DNA of 64,000 bases, taken from positions 90,749,980 through 90,813,979 of the forward strand of contig CP136063.1 in assembly GCA_032622095.1 (NCBI GenBank). Reading direction: 5' to 3'. The stretch comes from Siphonodentalium dalli. Its lineage: Eukaryota; Mollusca; Scaphopoda; Gadilida; Siphonodentaliidae. Of this stretch, positions 33,672-45,148 are shown piece by piece (position 1 is the first letter of the stretch; every line of letters begins with the position of its first letter). A program made the translations under genes and the position numbers. The notes under the pieces were generated by a model that was given only the letters and a program-made list of their open reading frames with translations, had not been told where the DNA came from and ran no database searches.

Positions 33672-34065
33672 GGTCTTTAATGTTAATGTTAACTGAGATG
33701 GGGAAAAGTTCTAAATATACCTTCAAAAGTTCAATATTGAATCAGCAATTAAGTGAATATAAACATTTTGACAAGAGGGACGAGTGTACAAATTTTAGCA
33801 CACACGAACTAAAAATTGTGAGCGCATAGGGCTGTGAGAGCAATCACTCCCATCCCATTGGAAGGTCTGCCTTTATCAAGTAGGCATAGCTGTGTTGTCA
33901 TTTGACTTGATAAAGGCCACTAAAATTGTCTGAAGGTTTTCAAATCAATTATTGGGAATGAAATAACTACCCATCAGCCAGTATCCAGATATTATAAGGT
34001 TAATATGTCACAATACACAGCAGAGTTTATACAATGAGTATAGATTATCTCAATTGGAATATGTA

Positions 34066-34252
34066 CAGTAATGCCCTAAATAATTGACTCCTTAACCACA
34101 GCAGAATTATGGGTAATTGTATTGCCATTTATCGGAAAGCTCTCAGTGAGAGCTTCCCGTTGAATGGCAACAAGCCATATTTCCGACTAAATCCTGAAAA
34201 GTTACCCTTAATTCTGCTGTGGTTGAGAAGTCGATTATTTAGAGCATTACTG
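34066..34252. mobile_element. A element, shortened left arm
   Basis: The left arm lacks about 40 bp between GGGTAATTG and TATTGCCATT. The right arm is complete and ends AGAGCATTACTG, with TA on both sides. Confidence 0.92.
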
Positions 34253-34299
34253 TATGTGAGCTAATCAAGTGTCTGAAAAGCTATTGAGCTCACTACCAA
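34252..34299 (+). repeat. 47-bp dispersed direct repeat, second copy
   Basis: Follows an A element tip and precedes the start of a D element; TATTGAGCTCACTACC then AACATTTTC. Confidence 0.85.
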
Positions 34300-34308
34300 C
34301 ATTTTCTT

Positions 34309-34977
34309 TACTAAATGGAATCTCCCATTCAGTTATAAAGGTATACTTTGGAATAGTCCGTTATTCATCTGGAGGGTTGTTCAAGAAAGTCTGTTGAACA
34401 GGTAAATATAGAAGGATTTCTTTTCATTCATGGGAAATGTTCAGAAAATAAGTTCAAGAAACGGCCATTATCTGAACATTTCCTGCAAGGGGAACTATAG
34501 CCATCAATCAAGCCTGAATTTAGTGTGTCTGTCATTTGCAGAATGAGGTCCCCAGAGGGTGAATTTTAACAGAAATAAAAATAGCATTGCCAAATTCACC
34601 CTCTGGGGACCTCATTCTACTTTAGGGCTTGTCTTCTGGGAAGTACCTATAGTCTCAAATTGACATTGTTTTAGTTACTTTTTCCATTCTGTTGAGTTTC
34701 TATATCCCCAAATTTGCAGAAAATAAAATGCATAATCGAGGTGACTAATGGGTGAACATTATCAACTTTAACTGGAGAACTTCAATCTGATCCTAGGTCT
34801 ACCATAGCAGTTGATGCCTAAGCAGAATGAGGTCCCTAGAGGGTGAATTTGGTGATGCTAGCCCGATAGGTGGGATAGCGTTACTAAATTCACCCTCTGG
34901 AGACCTCACTCTGTAAATGACAGACACATTAAACTCAGGCTTTGGCATCAATGAGTATTTAGTAAAGAAAAGGTTAA
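34309..34977 (+). mobile_element. D element with a B insertion
   Basis: ACATTTTCTTTACTAAATGG start and TTTAGTAAAGAAAAGGTTAA end. The B element lies between GAACTATAGCCATCAAT and GCATCAATGAGTATTTAG. Confidence 0.88.
34509..34944. mobile_element. B element, complete (436 bp), inside D
   Basis: Ends CAAGCCTGAATTTAGTGTG and ACTCAGGCTTTG. The flanking octamers are CCATCAAT (34501-34508) and GCATCAAT (34945-34952), one mismatch apart. The first hairpin has a diverged loop (TTAACAGAAATAAAAATAGC). Confidence 0.9.
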
Positions 34978-35300
34978 AATAAATTCTTTGAAATCAAAAG
35001 CTGGGGAATCTGATTTTCCAAATGGGCTCCAAAGTTATTTATAGTTGGGTAACTTGGGTTATGTTTTGTCATTGAGAAAAATGTGACATACAGTTCCGGA
35101 ACATCCATTACCTATTATAAAAAACAATGTTTCTGAGTGCTGTATCATTTGTTTGCTTTCATTTTGTGAGCCGTTTTTTTCTGAAGAGTAAATAAAGTAA
35201 AAGGTGCAACTCTGATGAAATTCATTCATCTCGCACGTCATATTCAAGACCAAATGGTGTCACCATGCGCAGACATGTCAAAAGCAGGATATGCGTGCAT

Positions 35301-35858
35301 TTAACCTATTCTATAATGAATACAGTAATTCCCTAAATAATCGACTCTTTAACCACAGCAGAATTATGGGTAAATTTTCATGATTTAGTCGGAAATATGG
35401 CTTGTTGCCATTCATCAGAAAGCTCTCAGTGAGAGCTTCCCGATGAATGGCAACAAGCCATATTTCTGAATAAATCCTGAAAAATTACCCATAATTCTGC
35501 TGTGGTTAAGGAGTCGATTATTTAGAGCATTACTGTGTACTCATTGGCGAGTAGTTCCCTTTATAGGAAATGTTCAGATAATAAGTTCAACAAACGACCA
35601 TAGTAAATATACTAAATGGGTTCTCCCACTCAGTCATAAATGTATACATAGGAAGGGTCTATTATTCATATGTAGGGATGAGCAGGAAATATAAGCAGAT
35701 ATGTCAGATAATAGAAAGTGCAGAAGTTATTTTATTCATTGGTGGGAATGTTTAGATATTAAGTTCAAGAAATGACCTATTGTCGTTTGTTGAGCTTACT
35801 ATCTGAACATTTCCTTAGGGATAACTATTCATCAATCATTATTAGTATAGAAAGGGTA
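35301..35858. mobile_element. Two D elements in opposite orientation, the first with an A insertion
   Basis: 35301-35602 is a reversed D (TTAACCTATTCTATAATGAA, then CTCATTGGCGAGTAGTTCCC) that stops at the central repeat AACAAACGACCATAG. 35605-35858 is a forward D (TACTAAATGGGTTCTCCCAC to TAGTATAGAAAGGGTAA). Confidence 0.85.
35323..35535. mobile_element. A element, full length, nested in D
   Basis: Complete arms with loop AGCTCTCAGTGAGAGCTTCC. It splits the D sequence between ATAATGAA and CTCATTGGCG. Confidence 0.93.
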
Positions 35859-36309
35859 AATTTAGGAAATTAGATTAACATTTTTCAGCCTTTGGGTAAT
35901 TCTGTAGCATTGCCTATCAAGTACATGTACATGTTTTTATTGGATATTGGTTAGCTAACATTGAAAAATTGTTTCGAAACATGTTATGGTAATGCAGTTA
36001 ATTCGAGCCCTGTGGGTATGAGATGCGATTGATTTACCAATACTCCATATCGGGTACCGATATTGGCGGATATAATCCGCTGTTCTCCCGACAAACTCGA
36101 TATAATCCCGCCATCCTTGATTTGCACAGGTGTCATTGATCTCCAGATGAAATCAAATAATTCCGTCTGAAATGCTAGTCATTATCGACATACGTCGAGG
36201 GGTATTAAACCAACAGTAACAAATCATCGGTGACATGTAACCACTTAGTCTTCCTGTACAAAGCTGTTTTCTATACGGGATCTTTATAGGACATCATCTT
36301 CATATACAT

Positions 36310-38550
36310 AGCTACCAATGGGTGGTTTCCTATATGTGAGCTTTTGATGCTATAATCTTCATACACACATGTAGCTACCAATGTGATCTCTCTATAACGT
36401 CATTCCCATACATAGTGGTTCTCTATATGGACTTTTTGAACATGTAGCTACCAATGGATTTCATATTTGTGATCTCTATACAGGATCTGTGTACACATAG
36501 CTACTGATGGGTTTCCTATGTGTGATCGTACTATATCTGATCTCTCTATAACATCATTCCCATACACAGTGGTTCCCTAATTTGGCATATATGTACACAT
36601 AGCTACATGTATGTGATCACTATATGTGATATTTGTACACATACTATTAGCTACAATGGGTTTTCTATATGTGATCTCTATATAGGATCTTTGTACACAT
36701 AGCTACTAATGGCTTTCCTATATGTGATATCTATATAGGATCTTTGTACACATAGCTACTAATGAGTTTCTTATATGTGATCTCTATATAGGATCTTTGT
36801 ACACATAGCTACTAATGGGTTTCCTATATGTGATCTCTATATAGGATCTTTGTACACATAGCTACTAATGGGTTTCCTATATGTGATATCTATATAGGAT
36901 CTTTGTACACATAGCTACTAATGAGTTTCTTATATGTGATCTCTATATAGGATCTTTGTACACATAGCTACTAATGGGTTTCCTATATGTGATCTCTATA
37001 TAGGATCTTTGTACACATAGCTACTAATGGGTTTCCTATATGTGATATATATATAGGATCTTTGTACACATAGCTACTAATGGGTTTCCTATATATGATC
37101 TCTATATGGAATCTTTGTACACATAGCTACTAATGGGTTTCCTATATGTGATCTCTATATGGAATCTTTGTACACATAGTTACTAATGAGTTTCCTATAT
37201 GTGATCTCTATATGAGGATCTTTGTACATGTAGCTACCAATGTGTTTCCTATATGTGATCTCTATATAGGATCTTTGTACACATAGTTACTAATGAGTTT
37301 CCTATATGTGATCTCTATATAGGATCTTTGTACACATAGTTACTAATGAGATTCCTATATGTGATCTCTATATGAGGATCTTTGTACACATAGTCTACTA
37401 ATGGGTTTCCTATATGTGATCTCTATATGGAATCTTTGTACACATAGCTACTAATGGGTTTCCTATATGTGATCTCTATATGGAATCTTTGTACACATAG
37501 TTACTAATGAGTTTCCTATATGTGATCTCTATATGAGGATCTTTGTACATGTAGCTACCAATGTGTTTCCTATATGTGATCTCTATATAGGATCTTTGTA
37601 CACATAGTTACTAATGAGTTTCCTATATGTGATCTCTATATAGGATCTTTGTACACATAGTTACTAATGAGATACCTATATGTGATCTCTATATGAGGAT
37701 CTTTGTACACATAGTTACTAATGAGTTTCCTATATGTGATCTCTATATAGGATCTTTGTACACATAGTTACTAATGAGTTTCCTATATGTGATCTCTATA
37801 TAGGATCTTTGTACACATAGTTACTAATGAGTTTCCTATATGTGATCTCTATATGAGGATCTTTGTACACATAGTTACTAATGAGTTTCCTATATGTGAT
37901 CTCTATATAGGATCTTTGTACACATAGTTACTAATGAGTTTCCTATATGTGATCTCTATATGAGGATCTTTGTACACATAGTTACTAATGAGTTTCCTAT
38001 ATGTGATCTCTATATAGGATCTTTGTACACATAGCTACTAATGGGTTTCCTATATGTGATCTCTATATAGGATCTTTGTACACATAGTTACTAATGAGTT
38101 TCCTATATGTGACCTCTATATGAGGATCTTTGTACACATAGTTACTAATGAGTTTCCTATATGTGATCTCTATATAGGATCTTTGTACACATAGTTACTA
38201 ATGAGTTTCCTATATGTGATCTCTATATAGGATCTTTGTACACATAGTTACTAATGAGTTTCCTATATGTGATCTCTATATGGAATCTTTGTACACATAG
38301 TTACTAATGAGTTTCTTATATGTGATCTCTATATGGAATCTTTGTACACATAGCTACTGATGGGTTTCCTATATGTGACCTCTATATGAGGATCTCTGTA
38401 CATGTAGCTGCCAATGTGTTTCGATGTGGAATCTAGTGGGTCGCTATAGGGGATCATTGTGCATATACCTACTAATGGATATCCTATATGTGATCTCAAT
38501 ACGGGATCTTTGTGCACATATAGCTACCAATGGGTTTCATACATGTGATC
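36310..38550. repeat. 53-bp minisatellite array (about 40 units)
   Basis: The unit is GATCTTTGTACACATAGTTA followed by CTAATGAGTTTCCTATATGT and GATCTCTATATAG. Successive GGATCT positions at 36685, 36738, 36791 and 36844 give a period of exactly 53. Units from about 36650 to 38400 are near-identical; those at both ends (36310-36650, 38400-38550) are diverged. Variants are C/T and G/A in the CTACTAATGGG/TTACTAATGAG segment and TATATAGG, TATATGAGG or TATATGGAA at the end. It codes for nothing in any frame. Confidence 0.97.
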
Positions 38551-38672
38551 ATGTGACCAGTTATATCCTAGAATAAATAATTACATGCAGTTTACATTGT
38601 GCAGAACCCTCCTGGGGGGGGGGGGGGTATGAAAACTGTAAGGTTTAATTCGAATCCAAGCTTAGAAAAGTA

Positions 38673-38846
38673 CAGTAATGCCCTAAATAATTGACTCCTT
38701 AACAACAACAGAATTATGGGTAACTTTTCAGGATTTAGTCGGAAATATGGCTTGATGCCATTCATCGGAAAGCTTTCACTGAGAAAAGTGAAAAGTTACC
38801 CATAATTCTGCTGTGGTTAAGAAGTAGATTATTTAGGGCATTACTG
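38673..38846. mobile_element. A element with inner right arm deleted
   Basis: The left arm is complete to GGAAAGCTTTCACTGAG, followed by AAAAGTGAAAAGTTACCC of the right arm. TA flanks are present. It lies just beyond the minisatellite and a 14-base G run. Confidence 0.92.
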
Positions 38847-38994
38847 TAATAATATCCAAGATTGCATCCAAAATAATGGCAAATTGTGATATTGAGTGAC
38901 ACTCTCTGCATGAGAAGCTTGTAAAACACAATTAAACATAGTGGACATAGCCAGTGTTTTGTATGTTGTGACCTTGTATGGGGTATAGTTTGAT

Positions 38995-39275
38995 TCTTTA
39001 AGGCCCACTTAATTTTTGATTTTTTTTATAGTGCCATGGTATAGGGTTCTAATAACAATCTATGCCATAAAATATGATTAAAATACTATAGTTCATCACC
39101 ATTTGAAGATTCCCATAGAGAAATAGAAAACAGCTGATATCATAGAAAGATTCTGGCTCCCAGAATGCAACAGAATGCAACAGAATTCAAACTAAAAAAA
39201 TTATTTTCAATGGAAGGGGAATAACTCTATCTTTAAGATATAGAGTTATACCCCTTCCATTGAAAATAATACACT
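38995..39275 (-). repeat. Repeat K
   Basis: AAGGCCCACTTAATTTTTGA, TATAGTGCCATGGTATAG and ATCTATGCCATAAAATATGA read backwards match 52700-52835. A hairpin closes it at 39200-39270. Confidence 0.75.
39200..39270. repeat. Hairpin within repeat K (arms about 32 bp)
   Basis: ATTATTTTCAATGGAAGGGG at 39200 is matched by CCCCTTCCATTGAAAATAAT ending at 39270, with ATAACTCTAT/ATAGAGTTAT continuing towards the centre and only two mismatches. The loop is a few bases. Confidence 0.85.
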
Positions 39276-39703
39276 TCGCACTACAATCCAGATGAAAATT
39301 AAGCACAATAACACGTCGGCAACTCAACAAAAACAACATGTTCACAGTTTATTACACCGGATCAAGTTGATAACACAATGTTTTGAAAGCTTCCTCTTTC
39401 AAATGGTATATAATATGGCATATATTTTATATATATCATTTGGAGGTTCGAAAACTAATTGGGCCTATAATTTGATTCTTATCTAAGTCCATCAATAGAA
39501 CATGTTCACTGCAGGCCATCCAGCAGTATCATTTCTCTGATTGATCTGCCCTTCGATAACTTCGCTGCAGGATTAAGTTTAGTTTTATCTAATGACCTTA
39601 TTTCTCTGTGGGGAGCCATAACCTTAGCTAATCTCAGACTGGGGTGCAAGCCACAAATAATTCTATGATTTCTATCATTACTGTTGATGCTTTACAGTCC
39701 CAG

Positions 39704-40122
39704 CATGCCTGGATACAGTGTGTCTGACATTTTCAGAATGAGGTCTCTCGAAGGTGAATTTAGCGACGCTATCCCTCGCAGTGGGCTATAGCGCCAACAA
39801 ATTCACCCTCTGGGAACCTCATTCTGCTTAGGTCTCAAATACAGTGGGAGACTCATGATCAGATTGAAGTTCACTAGTTGAAGTTGGTGGTGTTCACCCA
39901 TTAGTCACCTCGATTAAGATTATACAATTTATCTTCTGCAAATTAGGGGATAAAGAAACTGAACAGATGGGGGGAAAATAACTAAAAATAATGTTAATTT
40001 ATTCTATATATACTCCTAGAAGATGCGGCCAAAGCAGAATGAGGTCCCCAGATGGTATGTTACTAAATTCACCCTCTGGGGACCTCATTCTGCAAATGTC
40101 AGACGCACTATACCCAGGCTTG
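39704..40122. mobile_element. B element, complete, with perfect 8-bp duplication
   Basis: AGTCCCAG occurs at 39696-39703 and 40123-40130, immediately outside CATGCCTGG and CCAGGCTTG. The right hairpin has lost most of its inner arm (GATGGTATGTTACTAAATTC). Confidence 0.92.
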
Positions 40123-40130
40123 AGTCCCAG

Positions 40131-40751
40131 CATGCTGTGCTTCCATTCCCAACATGCCGTTCTTCCATTCCAAGAATTATGTCCTTGGTGCCCAGTCTTC
40201 TTCTATATCAGAGATCTCACAGGTTTCTAGTACATGATAAACATTGTGGAGATATTCTACACTCTCAGAAGAGATTAATTTGTTAATATTTATAGAATTT
40301 AAAAAAAAATCATGATTATAATTATTGTCATGTGTGCACATGTTTGCAGGGTTAGAACTTAGCCTCAGAGATCATTGGAATCCTATATTGACATTTCTGC
40401 AGGTGCATGGCCTGAAGCAAACACCAGGCAGAGTTGTCTCTCATCGCTCCGCTGAGATACCACTGCCATAATGATGGTGCTTTGCAGATGATAAATCTAT
40501 TTTTACATATCGTCGCGGAACTGTATTTAGTCACCTATTATCTTGACCACCAATTTTTTTTTTAAGTTTGCAATAATGGTAATTCTTTCGGTATTGATAA
40601 GAACAATATGAACTGAGCCAGACATAGACAATCTTTAATAATAATCCTAAAACATAAGAACTAAAAACACGTAAGAATTCCTTACCAATTAATGTCATAA
40701 TGGCAGTGCTATATCGCAGAGGGCGCTGTATGAAGTTTGGACCTGAAGTAG
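40131..40751. other. No gene recognised
   Basis: Right of a B element: short repeats of CCCAGCATGC/CCCAACATGC and TTCCATTCC (40123-40180). Frames on the minus strand at 40352-40764 carry no motif. Confidence 0.4.
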
Positions 40752-41285
40752 TTAACACATTCAATACTAAATACTCATTGACGGGGAATGTTTTGAAATA
40801 ATGTGTCTGTCATTTGCAGAATGAGGTTCCCAGAGGGTGAATTTAGTGACACTGTCCTGCATGTGGGCTAGTGTCACCAAATTCACCTTTTGGGAACCTC
40901 ATTCTGCTGAGGCATCAATTTCTATGGGAGACCTAGGATCAGATTGAAGTTCCCCTGTTGATGTTCTCTCATTAGTTACCTTGATTATATATTTTATCTT
41001 CTGCAAATTGGGGGATACAGAAACTGAACAGAAGGGAAAAAGTATCTAAAAGCAATATTAATTTTAAGACTATAGTTACTTCCCAGAAGATGAGACCTAA
41101 GCAGATTGAGGTCCTCAGAAAGTCAATTTAGTGATACTAGCCAGCTGTGCGGTGTAGTGTCATTAAATTCACCCTTGGGGGACCTCATTCTGCAAATGAC
41201 AGACACAATATTTCAAGGCTTGTTGACGGGCAGTTATCCTTCAGGAAATGTTCATATAATAAGTTTAACAAACAACCGTAGAGTT
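40752..41285 (-). mobile_element. D element with a B insertion, far end lost
   Basis: TTAACACATTCAATACTAAA and TACTCATTGACG on the left; after the B element, GCAGTTATCCTTCAGG and ATAAGTTTAACAAACAACCG. The half with GGATTCTCCC is absent. Confidence 0.82.
40786..41222. mobile_element. B element, complete (437 bp), inside D, perfect 8-bp duplication
   Basis: TTGACGGG flanks it at 40778-40785 and 41223-41230. The interrupted D sequence normally reads TTGACGAG at this point, so the target is recognisable. Both hairpins are present. Confidence 0.93.
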
Positions 41286-41496
41286 ATTGTTCTTACCAGT
41301 TAAAGGGATTTATGTGCACTTTACGAACATCTGTTAAATGGTTGAGGTGTGACTGGTGTGTTTGATGTTCAAAATCAGAGCACAATCAGTAACTATTTTC
41401 CTTGTAAATTTGTATTATAAACATGAGTGTTTAAATATTACTGAATTTTGAATGTGCTTTGTGCACAACTCATCCTGTCAGACAAACGTTTATATA

Positions 41497-41552
41497 CAGT
41501 TATGCCCTAAACAATTATAGTCTTAAGGAGTCGATTATTTAGGGCATTACTG
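41497..41552. mobile_element. Minimal A element (56 bp)
   Basis: CAGTTATGCCCTAAACAATT and GGAGTCGATTATTTAGGGC plus ATTACTG are joined by about 10 bases; almost nothing but the tips is left. TATA-TA flanks both sides. Confidence 0.9.
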
Positions 41553-41728
41553 TATATAGGTTTTTAACAAATTTAAGATCGAAACTGCTTTGGGTTAGAG
41601 ACTTGATTGGCGACGTAGGTTCCTTGCCCTCGGTATTGCCAATATATTAGTGAAACATTCGACAACTAAAAGTCCTCAAGTAATAGTCTTTCAACTAGAC
41701 TACATGTATTTTAGTAACAATCTGATTA

Positions 41729-42138
41729 GGCCAAAACTAAAAACTTTTCTCTTTCCGATGACATTGGGAAAATTTTCCAGACAGGGTTTTTTTTAATTTT
41801 ATTTTTTTTAAACCCTTCAGCTGTAAGCGATAAAATAGCGTAGTTACTGTCCCATGGAATATGGTAGATCCATATGTATTGAAACTGAGGCCAAACGTTT
41901 GATAAAAACATGTTGTCCCTTGAATTCATTCATTCTGCAGTAAGATCTCTACCAATGTTGAGCTTAATAACCGACTTATTTTTGCTTTTGGGATTGAGAA
42001 AACGATAAATATTCACATTGACACTCAACAGGTAACTTTTGACTAGCATTCTGGTGAAAATAGAAAATAAAAATTGAGGCAGGAAAGAAAATCTCAGCCA
42101 GACAGGGTATCGAAAACAGTGGGTTTTTTTTTAGGCCT
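41729..42138 (+). mobile_element. G element, complete (about 410 bp)
   Basis: TTAGGCCAAAACTAAAAAC left and GGTTTTTTTTTAGGCCTTA right. CCTTGAATTCATTCATTCTG and GAGGCAGGAAAGAAAATC match the other copies. The T-rich block near 41790 is expanded. Confidence 0.88.
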
Positions 42139-42944
42139 TAGCCCTGGCAAAACAAGAGTTAATTCTCCTCTCGTGTGGCATCCCAAAAACAGGTTGAAGG
42201 ATGTCACACTGGGAAATATTGTTATATACATTGATCCAATATTACAGACATCTACATACTTTGCAATAGTTCTCGCAGATAAAAAATGAACTTGAATATA
42301 CCTGATAGCTATCAGCTAATAGGTTTTCTAGACAATTGGGTGACATCTTAGCCAGAAAGATTTCACTTGAACAATGAAAAGAATCGGTATTAATTACAAT
42401 TGCGAGATCATGATTTTTAACGATCTTTCCATGAGGTTGTGAGATATGCACACCTGGCTTGTGTATCTCAGGTGAGATAATCAGTCAGAATCCATGTGAG
42501 GTAGACATCTTACCTGTAATCACATTACACATATCTCACCTCAGGTTAATTACCACTGGAGAAAAAACTCATATGGTTCTTTGATTAAAATTTCCCATGC
42601 TCCCATTCCCATTATCCCATACTGTGGAAAGTAACATGGCAGAAGAGAGGTCTGTTTAAATGAATATAAACATTCCTTATACTAAACAGGTTGTATTGTA
42701 CTTTTCATGGCAGGCATTGGGGGGCTTAGCTTTTAATATAGATCTACACGGATTGTATTGTGCTTCCTATTTATGAAAGGCAATTGCCTAAAATTTCAGT
42801 TATTTCTTGATGAGACTTTTTTTTACCTGTGATTTACCTGTGCTTTTCAGGCCTATTATAAGTTTTCGCTTGTATTGGCCAATCGTGGTAGTTTAACATA
42901 TATTTGGTCTATTTACAGTGCGCTCTAGTCAGAATACATAGCAG
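42139..42944. other. No gene; small inverted repeat
   Basis: ATCTCAGGTGAGATAATCAG at 42465 and TATCTCACCTCAGGTTAATT at 42530 are partly inverted copies. Nothing else stands out. Confidence 0.45.
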
Positions 42945-43175
42945 AATTTGTTTGGCTTGCCTCGCCACTGGTCATTTAAAATAGATTTTAAATCGTTCAC
43001 TGAACGGGCAGACACCAAATGTTCAGGCAGACTGTTCCAATTGTTTGTACCGATCTGGCTGCAAAGTTGTTCTTGCATAAAGTGCTGTCATATATCCTTT
43101 CTTCCTAATCTTCTTACTATGACCTCTTGCTTCCTCCAGTATCATTGACTTGCTCAATAATGTCTTGATCATTTG
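42945..43175 (-). pseudogene. CR1/Jockey-like LINE reverse transcriptase C-terminal remnant
   Basis: Read on the minus strand, one frame gives EEARGHSKKIRKKGYMTAL and, after a frameshift near 43080, a second gives WNSLPEHLVSARSVNDLKS. A GHSKKL-like motif followed by WNSLP-x-x-VV-A-SVN-FK is the typical end of CR1/Jockey-clade reverse transcriptases. Everything upstream of this C-terminal tail (palm, endonuclease) is absent, so this is a 5'-truncated, frameshifted relic with no activity. Repeat J lies directly beside it at 43215 and could be its 3' continuation or an independent insertion. Confidence 0.7.
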
Positions 43176-43214
43176 ACAACCAGTCTGGTCTGCCTATTTT
43201 TGGCAGAATTACGG

Positions 43215-43660
43215 GCCTTAATTATTTCAGTAAAATTAATGCTCGCAAATTACTATTTCCTTTGCTTGGGGGGTCAAAAATATTTGAATCGAGTCGAACT
43301 CACCCATCAAAGTTCAGAGTGATCAGATATAGATTTTTGAAATCTATTATTTTTCACCACTGATAATTTTTAGTGGCCCATTGAAAGGTCGACGAGAGAT
43401 GATTTCGGACAAAATTGCAGAAGAAGATAGATAGCTCTAAAATCAAGTGGCTTTTTTGTGTCAGATATTTAACAAACCGGCACAATTTTGTTGAACAAAA
43501 TGTTGATAAATAACAGGTTTTGGGCAATTTTATACCATAGTTGACAGAGGTACGTAAGCATTATTTTGGGGCAATTAATCGATTCTGATAACTTGAGAAA
43601 CATTTAAAAAAAAAGGTTGTTATTGTTGGAATCTGATGATATGAGAGAACCATGGAATCG
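43215..43660 (+). repeat. Repeat J copy 2, uninterrupted
   Basis: Contains TCGAGTCGAACTCACCCATC, AAAGTTCAGAGTGATCAG, TTTTTCACCAC, TTGTTGAACAAAATGTTG and GTTGTTATTGTTGGAATC. It serves as the empty-site reference for copy 1. Confidence 0.85.
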
Positions 43661-44410
43661 GATAGAGTACCTTTAATTAGTTCAGTAAAAAAATCATCCT
43701 GAAAACGCATTTAATCTTAAGGGTTCAGATCTACATTATTTTTCTTAAGGCACCACGTTTAATCTCAATAGTAACTCACCACATTTAATATGGACTATAT
43801 CAATAGTAACGCTTTTGATCGTCGAGCTTTATAATTTTGTTTCCGCGTGTGAAATTATCCTGTCAGATTATGAATTTTTTTCTCCTAGCCTCAAATTAGA
43901 TATCTACACAGCATAACAAATCCCCTACAGATCTATCTCAGGGAGCTATGGACAAGAATAATTAACAACCCTATTTCTCAGAGCTTCAAATTATAATGGC
44001 GTAGTATGTTTTCTAACAAGAAATTAACTATTAGGTGTATACATGTTATGCAGTAACCTATAATTATCGTAATTCTGCATTACTTCTCTATCTGCTTAGT
44101 TGATGTATATTGATTTTATCTCTGATTGTGGTTTTCTGTCTGTCAGATTCATATAAATTTTGTTAAAAAATTGATATACGAGGAAAAAAGATTGATTTGT
44201 AATGGAAATTCACATGGAATTACATTACATAAAGTGCTACTGACACATCTCGATCATAGATTCCATCATGATACCTGACATTTCACTCTCCTTTCCCCGA
44301 ATTGATTATTTGTGTTTGGCTTAGTGTTTTCCATTATATTTCACAAGGAATGCCCACGGAGAAAATAAATATTTACAAATAAATTCTATTTAAATCCACC
44401 TATATCTTTG
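43661..44410. other. No gene or repeat recognised
   Basis: Plain AT-rich sequence. No frame reaches 60 codons. Confidence 0.5.
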
Positions 44411-44594
44411 CATGCCTCAAACTATGGATATTTGCAGAATGATGTCCCCAGAGGGTGAATTTATTGACACTACACAGCACAGCATCCTCAGATGGTGAAT
44501 TTGGTGATGCTAGCCCACTGTGCCGGATAGCATCACTAAATTCACCCTCTGGGGACCTAATTCTGCAAATGACAGACACAATATTGCAGGCCTG
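44411..44594. mobile_element. B element with core deleted
   Basis: The outer arm of the left hairpin runs into a second, complete right hairpin with loop GCTAGCCCACTGTGCCGG. Ends CATGCCTC and CAGGCCTG. Confidence 0.8.
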
Positions 44595-44923
44595 ATGGAA
44601 GATTGTCAGGCTATCATTGGATCTTTTCCCTTCCAACAAAAAAATAATAATGAATGTCAAATAGTGCTTGGTATCGGATGGTACATTTGACTGTATCTGC
44701 ACTTTGCTACTTTTTCAACTTTTCGTGTAGAATCTTATACAATCATGAAGAATCTTTGGCAACTCTCATCTCCAGCAGTTACTTTGAGGAGTTCTCTCTT
44801 ATCTTGACAGAGTTTCAGTTTTTATCATGTTCCCTGCTTATCTTGACATTAACCCTTTCCGAACTAAATAGTCATTGAAGAGAAGTTTCATGAGGAAATG
44901 TTCAGATATTAAATAAGTTCATA

Positions 44924-45148
44924 CAGTAATGCCCTAATTAATCGACTGCTTAACCACAGCAGAATTATGGGTAACATTTCAGGATTTAGTCGGAAATATG
45001 GATTGTTGCCATTCATCGGAAAGCTCCCCCCCCCCCCCCCCCCGAGAGCTTTCCGATGAATGGCAACAAGCCATATTTCTGACTAAATCCTGAAAAGTTA
45101 CCCATAATTCTGCTGTGGTTATGGAGTCGATTAATTAGGGCATTACTG
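44924..45148. mobile_element. A element with an 18-base poly-C loop, nested in D
   Basis: Complete arms, both with the AATTAATC variant. In place of the usual TCAGTGA loop, 45026-45043 is a run of 18 C residues between GAAAGCT and GAGAGCTTTC. Confidence 0.94.

Larger units (their letters stand above)
33140..34065. other. No gene recognised
   Basis: Apart from the 47-bp repeat and half-hairpin (33595-33671), contains GCCTTTATCAAGTAGGC and TTGATAAAGGCC as a weak inverted pair at 33870-33920. Confidence 0.45.

Noticed and set aside
36650-38400. Regular repeats suggesting a CRISPR array
   Set aside because: The 53-bp units abut directly with no unique spacers, there are no cas genes, and the window is clearly from an animal genome.
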